A DNA stretch of 45,392 bases from Streptomyces albireticuli (GCF_021228125.1 NZ_JAJQQS010000029.1:1-45392); one strand, 5' to 3'; positions 1 to 8,301 are shown, numbered from the stretch's first letter. Program-made: numbers and translations. The notes: generated from the letters alone by a model not told the origin.

Positions 1-99
1 AACACCCGACGCCGGCACTCCCGCCTCGGCCAGCGGTCCCCGATCGCCTACGAGAACGACTTCCAACCAGCAGCAACTACCCTGACTCAAGCCGCATAG
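1..99 (+). CDS. IS3-family transposase, C-terminal end (partial)
   Basis: The first 99 bases read open in frame 1 and stop at TAG. They encode a C-terminal tail of the kind found in the IS3-family OrfB integrase (RRRHSRLGQRSPIAYEND followed by ATTLTQAA). That pattern of R-R-H-S, L-G, SP, YE and a short Ala/Thr-rich tail is characteristic of the end of the DDE integrase core. The gene starts outside the window, so whether it is intact cannot be judged. The stop codon is directly followed by the likely right end of the element. Confidence 0.75.
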   Translation, partial: NTRRRHSRLGQRSPIAYENDFQPAATTLTQAA

Positions 100-128
100 A
101 CGTGTTCAAACTCCGGGGTCAAGGCCCC
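1..128 (+). mobile_element. Right end of an IS3-family insertion sequence
   Basis: The transposase stop (97-99) is followed within a few bases by TGTTCAAACTCCGGGGTC and then AAGGCCCC (about 103-128), which has the look of an IS3-family terminal inverted repeat. The left end is outside the window, so neither the matching repeat nor a target duplication can be checked. The exact outer boundary is uncertain by several bases. Confidence 0.55.
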
Positions 129-571
129 TTCATCTCGTCCCCCAGAACTGTACGGCCGGGGCCCGGCCATAAGCGGAAGTGTGCTCTCCACACGCTAGGG
201 AGGGACGGCGGTTCGCTACAGGGCGCGAAAGGCGCACGAGCGGGGAGCGCGGGCGTACCGCCCTGCAGTCCGCGCCGCCCCATCTCCCCGGCACGTGCAA
301 GCGGGCCCGCGCCCACAGTCGGCCCGACGTGGCTGACCGCCTGGTCGACGTCGTCCTATCTGCGGTACCTGGCTAGTGACCTGAGTCGGAGATTCTTCGG
401 CAGCAGGCGGCGACTTTGAAGCGCGGACGGCGCGAGCGTTCCGGTGATACGGATCCATCGGTGAGACGATCTCGGGCATGGGGTTCTCCGTCCCGTACGA
501 TACGGACCAGCGGTCCGCTTTTTCCTGCGAAGATACGGCCCGCCGGTCCGCATCGCGACCGGAGGAACCTC
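129..571. other. Intergenic region between IS end and TetR gene
   Basis: No convincing gene is seen in these 443 bases; the open frames here are low-complexity, Arg/Pro-rich and without ribosome binding sites. The stretch holds a 15-base near-perfect palindrome (GGCCGGG-g-CCCGGCC, 154-168), which may be a terminator for the IS or a decayed element. At its right end is the dyad pair listed separately. Confidence 0.5.
503..550. promoter_or_regulatory. Two tandem dyads, probable TetR operators
   Basis: CGGACCAGCGGTCCG (503-517) is a perfect 6-bp inverted repeat around AGC. CGGCCCGCCGGTCCG (536-550) is the same dyad with one mismatch. Both sit inside a longer direct repeat (GATACGG..C...GGTCCGC), with starts 33 bp apart, about three helical turns. 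A possible -10 (TACGAT, 496-501) overlaps the first copy. The ATG of the TetR gene is 21 bp after the second copy, so autorepression is the simplest reading. Confidence 0.6.
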
Positions 572-1159
572 ATGCCCGAACCACGCAAGCCACGCAAGGA
601 CGCGGCCCGCAACCGGGCAGCCGTCTTCGCGGCCGCCGACGCGCTCTTCGCCGATTGCCGGAGCCCCGAGGAAGTGACCATGGCCGACATCGCGGCAGCG
701 GCCGGCGTCGGCAAGGGAACTCTCTTCCGCGCCTTCGGCGACCGCACCGGGCTGATCCGCGCCCTGTTCGAGGCCCGGCTCGAACCCCTCGGGAACGCCA
801 TCGAAGAAGGCCCGCCGCCGCTGGGCCCCGCCACCCCGCCGCCGCAACGCGTACCGGCCCTGCTCGACGCCCTCCTGTGCTTCAAGCTCGACAACCGCCA
901 CCTCGCGCAGGCCCTGGAGGGAACCGGCGCGGACAGCCCCTACCGGACGGAACACTACGAGCGCTGGCACACCCTGCTCCGCGACCTGCTGCGACGCGTC
1001 CCGGCGCCGGCCGACAGCGACTTCACCGCCCACGCGCTTCTCGCCGCCACCCGGGCCGACCTCGTCGCCTACCTGGCCGACGAGAAGGGGGCACGACGAG
1101 AAGAACTACGGGGCCAGCTCGCCAAGTTCACCGCCGCGGTTCTCGGTGGCACCATGTGA
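572..1159 (+). CDS. TetR/AcrR-family transcriptional regulator
   Basis: 195-residue one-component regulator. Residues about 10-60 form the TetR helix-turn-helix: a first helix with ARNRAAVFAAADALFAD, then TMADIAAAAGVGKGTLFRAFGDRTGLIRALFEARL, where the GVGKGTLFRAFGDR recognition helix is diagnostic. The remainder is the ligand-binding/dimer domain, which diverges between family members, so the inducer cannot be inferred. The ATG at 572 is chosen because GGAGGAAC precedes it by a normal distance; open frame upstream of it is only the operator region. The gene converges on the injection-system block, and no obvious target other than its own promoter is adjacent. Confidence 0.88.
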   Translation: MPEPRKPRKDAARNRAAVFAAADALFADCRSPEEVTMADIAAAAGVGKGTLFRAFGDRTGLIRALFEARLEPLGNAIEEGPPPLGPATPPPQRVPALLDALLCFKLDNRHLAQALEGTGADSPYRTEHYERWHTLLRDLLRRVPAPADSDFTAHALLAATRADLVAYLADEKGARREELRGQLAKFTAAVLGGTM

Positions 1160-1161
1160 AC

Positions 1162-1209
1162 GAAGCCGGCGAAGCCTCGCGTCACGTCCGCCGCACGAGG
1201 CCTGGCTTC
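1162..1209. terminator. Bidirectional hairpin between convergent genes
   Basis: A two-part stem, GAAGCC (1162-1167) with GGCTTC (1204-1209) and GCCTCG (1174-1179) with CGAGGC (1196-1201), lies between the stops of the TetR gene and the zinc-ribbon gene. It overlaps the last two bases of the latter. There is no T-run, as is normal for Streptomyces. Confidence 0.5.
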
Positions 1210-2284
1210 AGGCGCGCTTGAAGAACTCGACCTCGGCCAGAGCGATGTGCCGGCCCGGCTCCAGGCCGGCCGCGGCGCGTACGACCAGGGTGACCTTCAC
1301 GGCGTCGCTGACGCCGAGCCGCACCGTCTGCGGACCGGGCTTGTCGTTGAACGTCAGGGCCGTGGTGTGGACCTTGCCGTCCGCCGCGTTCACCACGAGG
1401 TCCGCCCGGACGGGCCGTGCCTCGCGCCGGAACTCCTCCGGCTTCGCCGAAGGCCCCGTGTGCACCACGAGGGCCACCAGCCGGAACGGTGCTCCGAAGG
1501 TGAACGAGACCGAGTCGCCGAGCGCGGGGGCTCCCCAGTACCTGTTGGACAGCCCGTCCGCGACCTGGGAAGCGGGGTGGCCGGGCAGCTCGGCGCTCGC
1601 GGTCACCGCTGCCGGGCCGACCTCCGCCGCCTTGCCCAGCTTGTCCCGGGTGTCCTCGAAGAGGGCACGGCCGGCCGGGAGGAGCAGGAACACGCCGACC
1701 GCCAGGGCGACCACCACCAGCACCGCGAGGAGCCTCCGGAATCCCCGGCCGGAGCCGCCGCGCACCCGGCGCCGGAAGGGCCACCGCGTACGCCACCACG
1801 GCAGCGCCGCCACCTGCTGAGATGGCGTCAGCCGCGCGGCACAGCGCCGGCAGAAGCGCCGCTCGGGCGGGTTGGGCGTGCCGCAGGACGGGCACGGCGG
1901 ACCGCCCGGGGTCTCGGTCACCGGAGCGGTACGGACGACAGGGCGGCGCGCGACCGGTCTCGCGGGCTGGACGGGGGCCACCGGGTCACTCACGTCCGGG
2001 TGCGCGGGCGCGTCGGGACCGGCCGCGCCGTCACGTTCGTACAGCACCGTCGGATCCGCCGGTGCGAGTGGCGCCCTGTCCTCCGGGGCGGGCTCCGGCC
2101 CTTCCCCACGGCCGGAGGCTCCGGGCGCCGCCGAGGGACCCCGGGCTCCGGGGCGCGGCGGCGCGACGGGCGGCTCCTCGGCTCGAGCCGCCGACGGCTC
2201 GGACCAGCCCAGATAGGAGGCGCAGTTCCCGCAGAAGTCGTCGGTCTCCTCGTTGGCCGCCTGGCAGTTCGGGCATGCGCGCAT
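1208..2284 (-). CDS. CIS-locus zinc-ribbon, single-pass membrane protein with C-terminal discoidin/NPCBM-like domain
   Basis: 358 residues and last gene of the injection-system block. A first zinc ribbon has C4-x2-C7 and C18-x2-C21; a second has C131-x2-C134 and C145-x2-C148. Between them is a long Pro/Ala/Gly-rich linker. A strongly hydrophobic segment at about 184-204, preceded by many arginines, predicts one membrane span with the N-terminus in the cytoplasm. The C-terminal 140 residues (VTASAELPGHPASQVADGLSNRYWGA onwards) look like a discoidin/NPCBM-type carbohydrate-binding beta-sandwich. The ATG at 2284 has GGGTGA upstream and follows the tail protein I stop by 4 bases. The architecture suggests a docking or anchoring protein linking the particle to the membrane or wall. 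A membrane protein named CisA has been reported for Streptomyces CIS; whether this gene is that orthologue is not decidable here. Confidence 0.75.
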   Translation of the reverse strand: MRACPNCQAANEETDDFCGNCASYLGWSEPSAARAEEPPVAPPRPGARGPSAAPGASGRGEGPEPAPEDRAPLAPADPTVLYERDGAAGPDAPAHPDVSDPVAPVQPARPVARRPVVRTAPVTETPGGPPCPSCGTPNPPERRFCRRCAARLTPSQQVAALPWWRTRWPFRRRVRGGSGRGFRRLLAVLVVVALAVGVFLLLPAGRALFEDTRDKLGKAAEVGPAAVTASAELPGHPASQVADGLSNRYWGAPALGDSVSFTFGAPFRLVALVVHTGPSAKPEEFRREARPVRADLVVNAADGKVHTTALTFNDKPGPQTVRLGVSDAVKVTLVVRAAAGLEPGRHIALAEVEFFKRA

Positions 2285-2288
2285 GAGG

Positions 2289-2852
2289 TCACCCTTCTCC
2301 GCGGTCGGGCGGCCCGGGCAGGATCTCGGCCCGGCAGGTGAGGTGGACCGGGCACGACGCCCGGACGACGTCGAGGACCTGGGCCCTGTCCAGCCGGTCG
2401 GTGCGCACGGGCCAAGCGCGTACGAGGAGTTCCCCGGCCGGCGCCGGGGGCAGTTCCGAGTCCGCGGTCGTCGACCAGCGCGCGCCGCCGCCGTCGGAGA
2501 TCTCGGCCCGCGCGCCGAGGCACAGCCACAGCCGTTCGGCCAGACCTCGCCGGGTGCCGCGCCGGCGGTGCAGTTCCACGGCTCGGACCACGGCGGCCCG
2601 GCGAAGTTCCTCGGGCCACGCCGGGTCGAGGCCCGCGCCCACCCAGGAGGACAGCCAGTCGAGGAAGTCCGCGGGCGTGAGCCGGGGGTCGAGGTAGGCG
2701 GGAAGGTTGTCCAGGGTGGAGAGGACGGGGGCCAGCACGGTGTCGAGTCCGGCGGTGAACCGCTGGGCGAGGTCATCGTCCGCGTACAGGGCGGGGAGCA
2801 GGGTGCCGATCGCATGGCGTCCGGCCAGTCCGGGTATCGCTGCTCTGGTCAT
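2289..2852 (-). CDS. Phage tail protein I-like baseplate protein (Cis12-type)
   Basis: 187 residues. The N-terminal half (LPALYADDDLAQRFTAGLD, then LDNLPAYLDPRLTPADFLDWLSSWVG) matches the P2 gpI/tail protein I family used in CIS baseplates. The family links the baseplate J wedge to peripheral parts. The RAAVVRAVELHRRRGTRRGLAERL segment is also typical. The start ATG at 2852 gives the usual MTRAAIPGL N-terminus; an in-frame ATG at 2909 would add 19 residues but runs across a dyad-rich stretch, so I prefer the shorter form. The gene follows baseplate J on the same strand. Confidence 0.8.
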   Translation of the reverse strand: MTRAAIPGLAGRHAIGTLLPALYADDDLAQRFTAGLDTVLAPVLSTLDNLPAYLDPRLTPADFLDWLSSWVGAGLDPAWPEELRRAAVVRAVELHRRRGTRRGLAERLWLCLGARAEISDGGGARWSTTADSELPPAPAGELLVRAWPVRTDRLDRAQVLDVVRASCPVHLTCRAEILPGPPDRGEG

Positions 2853-2875
2853 GAGACGGCCGCCCCGTTGATGAA

Positions 2876-2925
2876 ATGACGTCGCGTCATGAGTTTTCCC
2901 CTGCTCCAAGATGACCCTGCGTCAT
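2876..2925. promoter_or_regulatory. Two ATGAC-N5-GTCAT dyads inside the CIS operon
   Basis: ATGACGTCGCGTCAT (2876-2890) is a perfect inverted repeat, and ATGACCCTGCGTCAT (2911-2925) repeats the outer arms, 35 bp away. Both lie in the short gap between baseplate J and tail protein I. Function unknown; an internal operator or a duplicated spacer are both possible. Confidence 0.35.
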
Positions 2926-2938
2926 GACATCGCCCCCG

Positions 2939-4897
2939 TCACGAGGAGCCGCCCGAGTCGCTCTCGGTGACGATCACCTGATGCTGGTACGAGAAGACCA
3001 GCGCGTTGTCCGCCACGTCGATCCGTTCGGCCGCCGCCCCGCGCCGCCCGGTGATCGGGTCCGCGGGGAAGAGCCGTATCCCTTCGACCAGGCCGGCTCC
3101 GGCCACCCGCTGAAGCTCGGCGAAGACCTCCCCGTACTGCACGGGCCTGCCGAACGCCCAGCCGTCGCCGCCGGCTCCCCCGCGCAAGGGGTTGAGGTAC
3201 CGGAACAGCGCGGCGAGCGCGTCCTCGCGCACCCGGTCGGGGTCGCCGTCCGCCACGATGCGGGCGACGACGGTCACTCCCTGATAGACGGGTGGTTCCA
3301 CCACGAGCCGGGTGCCCAGCAGTCTCCGCTCGTCGAGGCGCGCGGTGATCGCGGACAGCACCTGTTCGGACGGGATCAGCTGCTCGAAGCGCAACCGGTC
3401 CCCTTCGTCGGCGACCGCGTCGGGCACGATCAGGACCCGTACCGCGCCACCCTCGCCCGCCACCGCCGGTAGACAGCGCACCCGGCGCACCGAGGGAGCG
3501 GCCTGGCGGGCGAGGAACTCGTAGTCGCGCGCGGTGACGGCCCGTTCCTGTACGCGCAGTTCGTGGGGTGCCCGCGTCTTGGCGTTGGCGACGGTCTCAC
3601 CGTCCACCCCGCCGCGGGCCGCCTCCCGGTTCTCCACCCTGGCGACGTACGGCACGGAGCTGCGGAGGACGGACACGGTGGCGCGGGCGACGTTCCCCGC
3701 CGCTCCCCCGCCCGTCCGGTAGCGGGGAACCCTGAGGTACGCCCCCTTCTCGGGTACCGCGCCGTAGGCGCGCAGCGTGCCGTCCGGTTCGCGCACGGCG
3801 GGCGGGAAGGCGAACTCCCCCGTGGTCGCGTCGAGTACGACGTGCCGGTCCTCGGGCGAGCCGCCGCCGAAGTGTTCGACGACGGTCCAGGTCTGCCATC
3901 CCTCGGCCGAGGACACCTCGACCACCGGCGGCTCGCCGTCGAGCAGGACCGGCGGGCGGTCCAGGAGGAACCGCTGGCCCGCGACGCCTTCGGAGACGCC
4001 CAGCGGCACGTCGGTCAGCGTCTCGGCGTGCTCGACGGTGGCGGTGCCGCCGACCGTGAACACCTCTGCTTCGCGGATCGTCGGCGACTCGGAATAGAAC
4101 GGCTGGCCCGGTTCCGGCCGGGTCACCCGGCAGCGGAGCCATCCCGCGCGGGTCCCGGCGACCACCGACGCGACGTGGCCGGCGGGGACGTACACGAGGA
4201 TCTCGCCCGGCCGGTTCAGCCCGCCGGTGGTGTCGGTGCCGGTCTCGCAGCCGCTCCAGCGCGCGCCGTCCCACGCCTCCCACGCCAGGGGCGGCTGGCG
4301 CGGGTCCACGCCGACGCCTTCGACCCGGCTGTCCAGGCGTACGGCGACGACGCAGCGCGGTACGGCGGCGGGCAGGCCGAACAGAAGCGCGTCGCCGGGC
4401 TCGGGGCGGGGCTGGAAGCAGGGGATGTCCCGGCCTTCCGCGAGCTCGGCCGTACGGTCGGTGTGCTCGCCCGACACCGGTGCCGTCACCAGCCGTTCGA
4501 GGGCGCTGGGGACGATCGGCAGGTCTGCGGTGGTGGTGAAGACCACGGCTTCCTCGGTCTCGCCGCGGGCGGTGGCTACCTCGGTGCCCGACCGGAGCGT
4601 CACCGTTTCCGGCTGGGGGGCGGAGAGCCAGAAGTCGACGTCCGCCGTCGCCGCGGCCGGCGGGAACAGCCGGATGCCCAGCAGGTCCAGGAACGCCGAG
4701 TAGTTCTTGTCGGGCACCCGGTTCAGCCGGTAGAGCAGCTGGTCGACCATGTAGGCGAAGGTCTCGATGAGGGTGACGCCGGGGTCGGAGACGTTGTGGT
4801 CGGTCCACTCGGGGGCGCGTTGCTGGACGTAGCGCTTGGCCTCGTCGACGAGCTGCTGGAAGCGGCGGTCGTCCAGGTTGGGCGAGGGGAGCGCCAT
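2939..4897 (-). CDS. Baseplate assembly protein J-like (Cis11-type)
   Basis: 652 residues. It starts MALPSPNLDDRRFQQLV and continues with SDPGVTLIETFAYMVDQLLYRLNRVPDKNYSAFLDLLGI, the N-terminal signature of putative baseplate assembly proteins in eCIS clusters (relatives of phage Mu/P2 gpJ and Afp11/12). The C-terminal half carries the segment RAVTARDYEFLARQAAPSVRRVRCLP common to the J family, then alternating beta-rich stretches. It forms the wedge ring around the spike. The ATG overlaps the stop of the gp25 gene (TGATG), indicating translational coupling. Open frame upstream of 4897 is a shadow of gp25. Confidence 0.92.
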   Translation of the reverse strand: MALPSPNLDDRRFQQLVDEAKRYVQQRAPEWTDHNVSDPGVTLIETFAYMVDQLLYRLNRVPDKNYSAFLDLLGIRLFPPAAATADVDFWLSAPQPETVTLRSGTEVATARGETEEAVVFTTTADLPIVPSALERLVTAPVSGEHTDRTAELAEGRDIPCFQPRPEPGDALLFGLPAAVPRCVVAVRLDSRVEGVGVDPRQPPLAWEAWDGARWSGCETGTDTTGGLNRPGEILVYVPAGHVASVVAGTRAGWLRCRVTRPEPGQPFYSESPTIREAEVFTVGGTATVEHAETLTDVPLGVSEGVAGQRFLLDRPPVLLDGEPPVVEVSSAEGWQTWTVVEHFGGGSPEDRHVVLDATTGEFAFPPAVREPDGTLRAYGAVPEKGAYLRVPRYRTGGGAAGNVARATVSVLRSSVPYVARVENREAARGGVDGETVANAKTRAPHELRVQERAVTARDYEFLARQAAPSVRRVRCLPAVAGEGGAVRVLIVPDAVADEGDRLRFEQLIPSEQVLSAITARLDERRLLGTRLVVEPPVYQGVTVVARIVADGDPDRVREDALAALFRYLNPLRGGAGGDGWAFGRPVQYGEVFAELQRVAGAGLVEGIRLFPADPITGRRGAAAERIDVADNALVFSYQHQVIVTESDSGGSS

Positions 4898-5319
4898 CAG
4901 TGCGCGCCTCCGTCCGGGGCGTCTTCCGTGAAGGGGATCGTGTAGAAGGGGAAGACGAGGTTGCGGCGGTCGTTGGTGGACCGCACGGTGTAGCGGACGT
5001 CGATGTAGAGGGTGCCGTCGTCGACCGCGTCGAACGCGACCGCCACATCGGTGACCTCGACGCGCGGTTCCCACCGCTCCAGCGCCGCCCGGACGTGGTG
5101 GGCGACGCGGCCGGCGGTGGCGCCGTCGCCGGGCGCGAAGACGTAGTCGTGGATGCCGCAGCCGAAGTCCGGGCGCATCGGCCGCTCCCCCGGCGCGGTG
5201 CCCAGCACCAGGCGGATCGCCTCCGCGATCTCGCGGTCCCGCTCGACCATGCCGATGCCGCCGGTGGGCCCCACCCGGAGGGGGAAGGCCCAGCCCCGGC
5301 CGATGAACCGCTCGCTCAC
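4897..5319 (-). CDS. GPW/gp25-family baseplate protein (Cis9-type)
   Basis: 140 residues. The core IAEAIRLVLGTAPGERPMRPDFGCGIHDYVFAPGD is the gpW/gp25 signature, in which the E-R-x-M-x-P-x-F-G-C segment is strongly conserved. The C-terminus has the expected beta strands (DVRYTVRSTNDRRNLVFPFY). In contractile particles gp25 bridges sheath and baseplate wedge and starts sheath assembly. GTG at 5319 is chosen because it overlaps the PAAR stop as GTGA and gives the family-like N-terminus SERFIGRGWAFPLRV; the longer upstream frame is out of context. Confidence 0.9.
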   Translation of the reverse strand: MSERFIGRGWAFPLRVGPTGGIGMVERDREIAEAIRLVLGTAPGERPMRPDFGCGIHDYVFAPGDGATAGRVAHHVRAALERWEPRVEVTDVAVAFDAVDDGTLYIDVRYTVRSTNDRRNLVFPFYTIPFTEDAPDGGAH

Positions 5320-5627
5320 ACCGGCCCTCCTATCAGCACGTTCGGGGCTCCGCTGGTGATGACCGCCCCGCACGTGGTGCGGTCCCGCATCCGCGCGGCG
5401 GGCAGCCCCCCGATCAGTACGGGGCCGGTGACCGCCGCGGCCGGGTCGGGCACGATGACGTTCCCGGGGCCGAGGTACGCGTGTGGTACGCAGGCGTGCA
5501 GGCTCCCGGTGACGGCGGCCGGCCTGCCGCCGATCAGAACGGTGGTGACCTGGACGGCCCCCGGTGGCGGGGTGCCGATGACGCCGCCGTGTGCGGTGAT
5601 GTCGCCCGTGCGGGCTGCGGGAGGCAT
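5316..5627 (-). CDS. PAAR-domain spike tip protein (Cis10-type)
   Basis: 103 residues of small, Gly/Pro/Ala-rich repeats typical of PAAR cones: MPPAARTGDITAHGG, then TTVLIGGRPAAVTGSLHAC and GPVLIGGLPAARMRDRTTCGA. The His (H13 region) and Cys residues that coordinate metal at the tip are present. PAAR proteins sharpen the VgrG spike. GGAG lies just upstream of the ATG at 5627. It is encoded between the spike and gp25, the usual baseplate order, and its stop overlaps the gp25 GTG. Confidence 0.9.
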   Translation of the reverse strand: MPPAARTGDITAHGGVIGTPPPGAVQVTTVLIGGRPAAVTGSLHACVPHAYLGPGNVIVPDPAAAVTGPVLIGGLPAARMRDRTTCGAVITSGAPNVLIGGPV

Positions 5628-5692
5628 GGTCGTTTCTCCTTGCTCGGCGGGGGCGCTCGCGCGGTGGACGCGTCGGGCCGCTGGGTTCCTGA

Positions 5693-7471
5693 CTAGTTGA
5701 TGCGGATGAGCTTGGCCTTGAGAATGCCGAGCAGCCCGCCGTTCACGACGACCTGTTGCGTGCCGTTGACGAGGACGGAGCGCCCGCGCACCTTCACCTC
5801 GCCCGTACCCGCGTCGAGGGTGATGCCGGTCGGGCTGAGGGTCACCGAGCTCAGCGGCCGTCTGCCGCCCGGGCCGAGCACCTTCAGCTCCAGGCGGTTC
5901 CGGCGTTCGTCGAGGTTGACGACCAGTTGTTTGTCGCCGGTGGTCAGCCGGACGCCGGAGGGGCCGCGCGGGGTGTCGAGCAGTTCGATCCGGTTGCCCG
6001 AACGGGACACCAGGGAGCGGCGGTTGATTTTTCCGCTCGTCCGGTCGACCAGCGGCACGTCGTGCGGCGAGGGCTTGTCGACGCCGTTGTAGAGCCCGCC
6101 CAGGACGTACGGGCTGTCCAGCAGGCCCTGCTCGAACCCGACGAGGACCTCGTCGTTGACCTCCGGACTGAACACTCCTCCCCCACCCTGGCCGCCCCAC
6201 TGCACGGTGCGGACCCAGTCGGTGACGTAGGTGTCGTCCAGCCAGGGGAACTTCAGCTTCACCCAGCCGCGCTGACCGCCTTGTTCCCGGATGTCGGTGA
6301 CCACGCCGATCGCGAGACCCGGCATGCGCGGCCCCCGGGACGGCGCGTTCGCGCCCGTCGTCAGGCCCGCGAGGGAGCGGTCGGGCGCGGCGCTGACGGT
6401 GACGGTCGTGCGGTAACCGCGGTACGGCTCCAGGACGTGGTGCACGGAGGTCGCGGTGTAGCGCCCGGAGAACGCGGGGCCGACGTTGCCGAGCGCCACC
6501 GGCGCGCCCGCGCGCAGCCGGGGGTGCCCTTCGGCGACGGCCTCGATCTCGCCGATGCCGGAACTCACCGACGCCGCGAGGGACCCGGCCACGGCCATGG
6601 CCTCGGCCTGGGTGCGGTAGGGGGTGTCGGCGACGGTCAGCCGGGCGGGTGCGCCGAACGCGCTGCTTATCACCCCCGGGCCGAGCCCCGGGTTCACCAC
6701 CTTGCTGATGACGGACCGCTCCTTGGCCACCAGCGGTTTCTTCGTACGTACGTCCCAGCCCCGCACCTCGACGCTGCCGGCCCGTTCGGCGCTGGTCAGC
6801 GCGGCCCGCAGGGCGAGGAGGTTGCGCCCGTACTCCAGGACCATCGGGTTCACGGTGGCGGGGGTCGAGGGCGGCGGCGCCGACGCGGCGGGCCGGGGCC
6901 GGGTGAACTGGAGCAGACCGTCGTCGTCCACGCTCACCCGCGCCCCGCTCTCGCCCGCGAGGTACTGGAGGAACTCCCAGTCGGAGACGTTGGCCTGAGA
7001 CAGTTGCTGATGGGTGACCGGTGCGGCGTCGATCCTGCCGCACCGCAGACCGGCGCCCGCGGCCACCTTGCGGACGATGTCCGCCGTCGACATGTTGCGG
7101 AACGCCACCACCTTCCGGCCGCGCTGCAACCGGTGGGCCTTCGAGTACGCCCTGACGACGGTGAACGAGCCGGTGGTGTCGGAGTCCAGTTCCAGCGCGG
7201 TCACCTCGCCGCCGAACAGCCGCTGCCGGGCCCCGCCCCGCACGGTGACCACCGAGACCGTCAGCCGGGTACCGATGGTGACGGCCGTCTCCGTGAGCAT
7301 CGTGTGCTGGGGGTCCCGGAAGGTCAGCTCGGCGCTGTCGGGCAGGCCCACGTTCTCGTCCACCACGCAGCTCACCAGCTGGGTGGCCCAGAACCGGGGC
7401 AGTTCGCCGGGCGCCTCGACGATCGGATCCGCCGCGAACGACCGGCCGCCGCCCGCCTGAGCGCCGCTCAC
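5693..7471 (-). CDS. VgrG-like spike protein (Cis8-type)
   Basis: 592 residues. The N-terminal portion resembles the phage gpD/gp27-like fold of VgrG (AELTFRDPQHTMLTETAVTIGTRL, AYSKAHRLQRGRKVVAFRNMSTADIVRKVAAGAGL). Residues around 380-470 carry the gp5-type OB fold (GVVTDIREQGGQRGWVKLKFPWL, NDEVLVGFEQGLLDSPYVLGGLYNG). The C-terminus is beta-helical and ends in a hydrophobic tail, LLGILKAKLIRIN; no enzymatic extension is visible. GTG at 7471 overlaps the stop of the LysM gene (GTGA). Longer open frame upstream lies inside that gene and is discarded. Confidence 0.92.
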   Translation of the reverse strand: MSGAQAGGGRSFAADPIVEAPGELPRFWATQLVSCVVDENVGLPDSAELTFRDPQHTMLTETAVTIGTRLTVSVVTVRGGARQRLFGGEVTALELDSDTTGSFTVVRAYSKAHRLQRGRKVVAFRNMSTADIVRKVAAGAGLRCGRIDAAPVTHQQLSQANVSDWEFLQYLAGESGARVSVDDDGLLQFTRPRPAASAPPPSTPATVNPMVLEYGRNLLALRAALTSAERAGSVEVRGWDVRTKKPLVAKERSVISKVVNPGLGPGVISSAFGAPARLTVADTPYRTQAEAMAVAGSLAASVSSGIGEIEAVAEGHPRLRAGAPVALGNVGPAFSGRYTATSVHHVLEPYRGYRTTVTVSAAPDRSLAGLTTGANAPSRGPRMPGLAIGVVTDIREQGGQRGWVKLKFPWLDDTYVTDWVRTVQWGGQGGGGVFSPEVNDEVLVGFEQGLLDSPYVLGGLYNGVDKPSPHDVPLVDRTSGKINRRSLVSRSGNRIELLDTPRGPSGVRLTTGDKQLVVNLDERRNRLELKVLGPGGRRPLSSVTLSPTGITLDAGTGEVKVRGRSVLVNGTQQVVVNGGLLGILKAKLIRIN

Positions 7472-8301
7472 CGCCGGGCCTCCGGCAGGGGAAGGGGAGG
7501 CCTCGGCACTCCGGCCGTGCCGTGCGGCCCGTACTGCCCCGACTCTCCCACCTCTGCAGCCGCCTCCGTCCCGTCGGCCCCGTCGGCCCCCTCCGCCGTC
7601 CGTGCCTCGTCCGGTCCGGGCACGATCAGCTCCGTGCCGGGGGTGAGGGACATCGGGTCGTCGATGCCGTTGGCCCGCGCGATCACGCGCCACACCGTGG
7701 GGACGCCGTACTCCTGCCAGGCCAGCAGCGGCAGGCTGTCACCCGCGACCACCCGGCGCGTGCTGCGCGCCTCCCGCGCGCCGGAGGTGGGGTTCTGTCC
7801 GGGAGGATCGACGGTGGCCTCCTCGATGGAGAGGCCGCAGGTGGCCCGCAGCGGCTTTCCGTCGACGTCGAAGAGGGTGTAGTCGACGGAGAGCCTCGAC
7901 AGCACCCCGTCGAACGACGTCGTCTTCGCGCTGCCCCAGTCGAGCCGCACCCAAGGGCTCGCGGGTGCCTTGCGCGCCAGGCTGGCCGCGGTCGGCACAC
8001 AGGCCCGCATCAGCTTCTCCACCGCCTCCTCCACGGAGTTGTCGTGCTTCGCCGTCGCGTCGAGGAAGACGTCCAGCGACAGCGACCTCGGACCGCTGCC
8101 GACGAACTCGGGCAGCGCGGACTGCCCGGCCATCCGTGACGGGGTGCGCCGCCACTCGGTGCTCTTGCTCATCGACAGGCTGGCGGGGTTGAACTGGAGC
8201 CTGAGCCGGACCAGCGTGGCGCCCGGCTTGCCGCCGACCTTCGCGGGCGGCTCCATGATCGTCAACTGGGCCCGGGCGCGGTTCGCGCGGGCGGCTGCCA
8301 T
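7468..8301 (-). CDS. LysM-containing tube-to-baseplate adaptor (Cis7-type)
   Basis: 277 residues. It opens with the CIS tube protein pattern RLRLQFNPASLSMSKSTEWRR and SLSLDVFLDATAKHDNSVEEAVEKL, and has a LysM module at about 185-235 (VVAGDSLPLLAWQEYGVPTVWRVIARANGIDDP, then LTPGTELIVPGP). In contractile systems this protein (gp53-like) joins inner tube and spike. The ATG at 8301 is preceded by GGAAGGAGG, a strong ribosome binding site. The C-terminal 45 residues are low complexity. Confidence 0.92.
   Translation of the reverse strand: MAAARANRARAQLTIMEPPAKVGGKPGATLVRLRLQFNPASLSMSKSTEWRRTPSRMAGQSALPEFVGSGPRSLSLDVFLDATAKHDNSVEEAVEKLMRACVPTAASLARKAPASPWVRLDWGSAKTTSFDGVLSRLSVDYTLFDVDGKPLRATCGLSIEEATVDPPGQNPTSGAREARSTRRVVAGDSLPLLAWQEYGVPTVWRVIARANGIDDPMSLTPGTELIVPGPDEARTAEGADGADGTEAAAEVGESGQYGPHGTAGVPRPPLPLPEARR

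Noticed and set aside
356..1033. Minus-strand open frame of 225 codons over the TetR gene
   Set aside because: It is antisense to a clear TetR reading frame, Arg/Gly-rich, with no domain and no ribosome binding site.
5756..7882. Plus-strand open frame of 708 codons opposite the VgrG-like gene
   Set aside because: A GC-skew shadow frame; composition is His/Arg/Gly low complexity, and the opposite strand has unmistakable spike domains.
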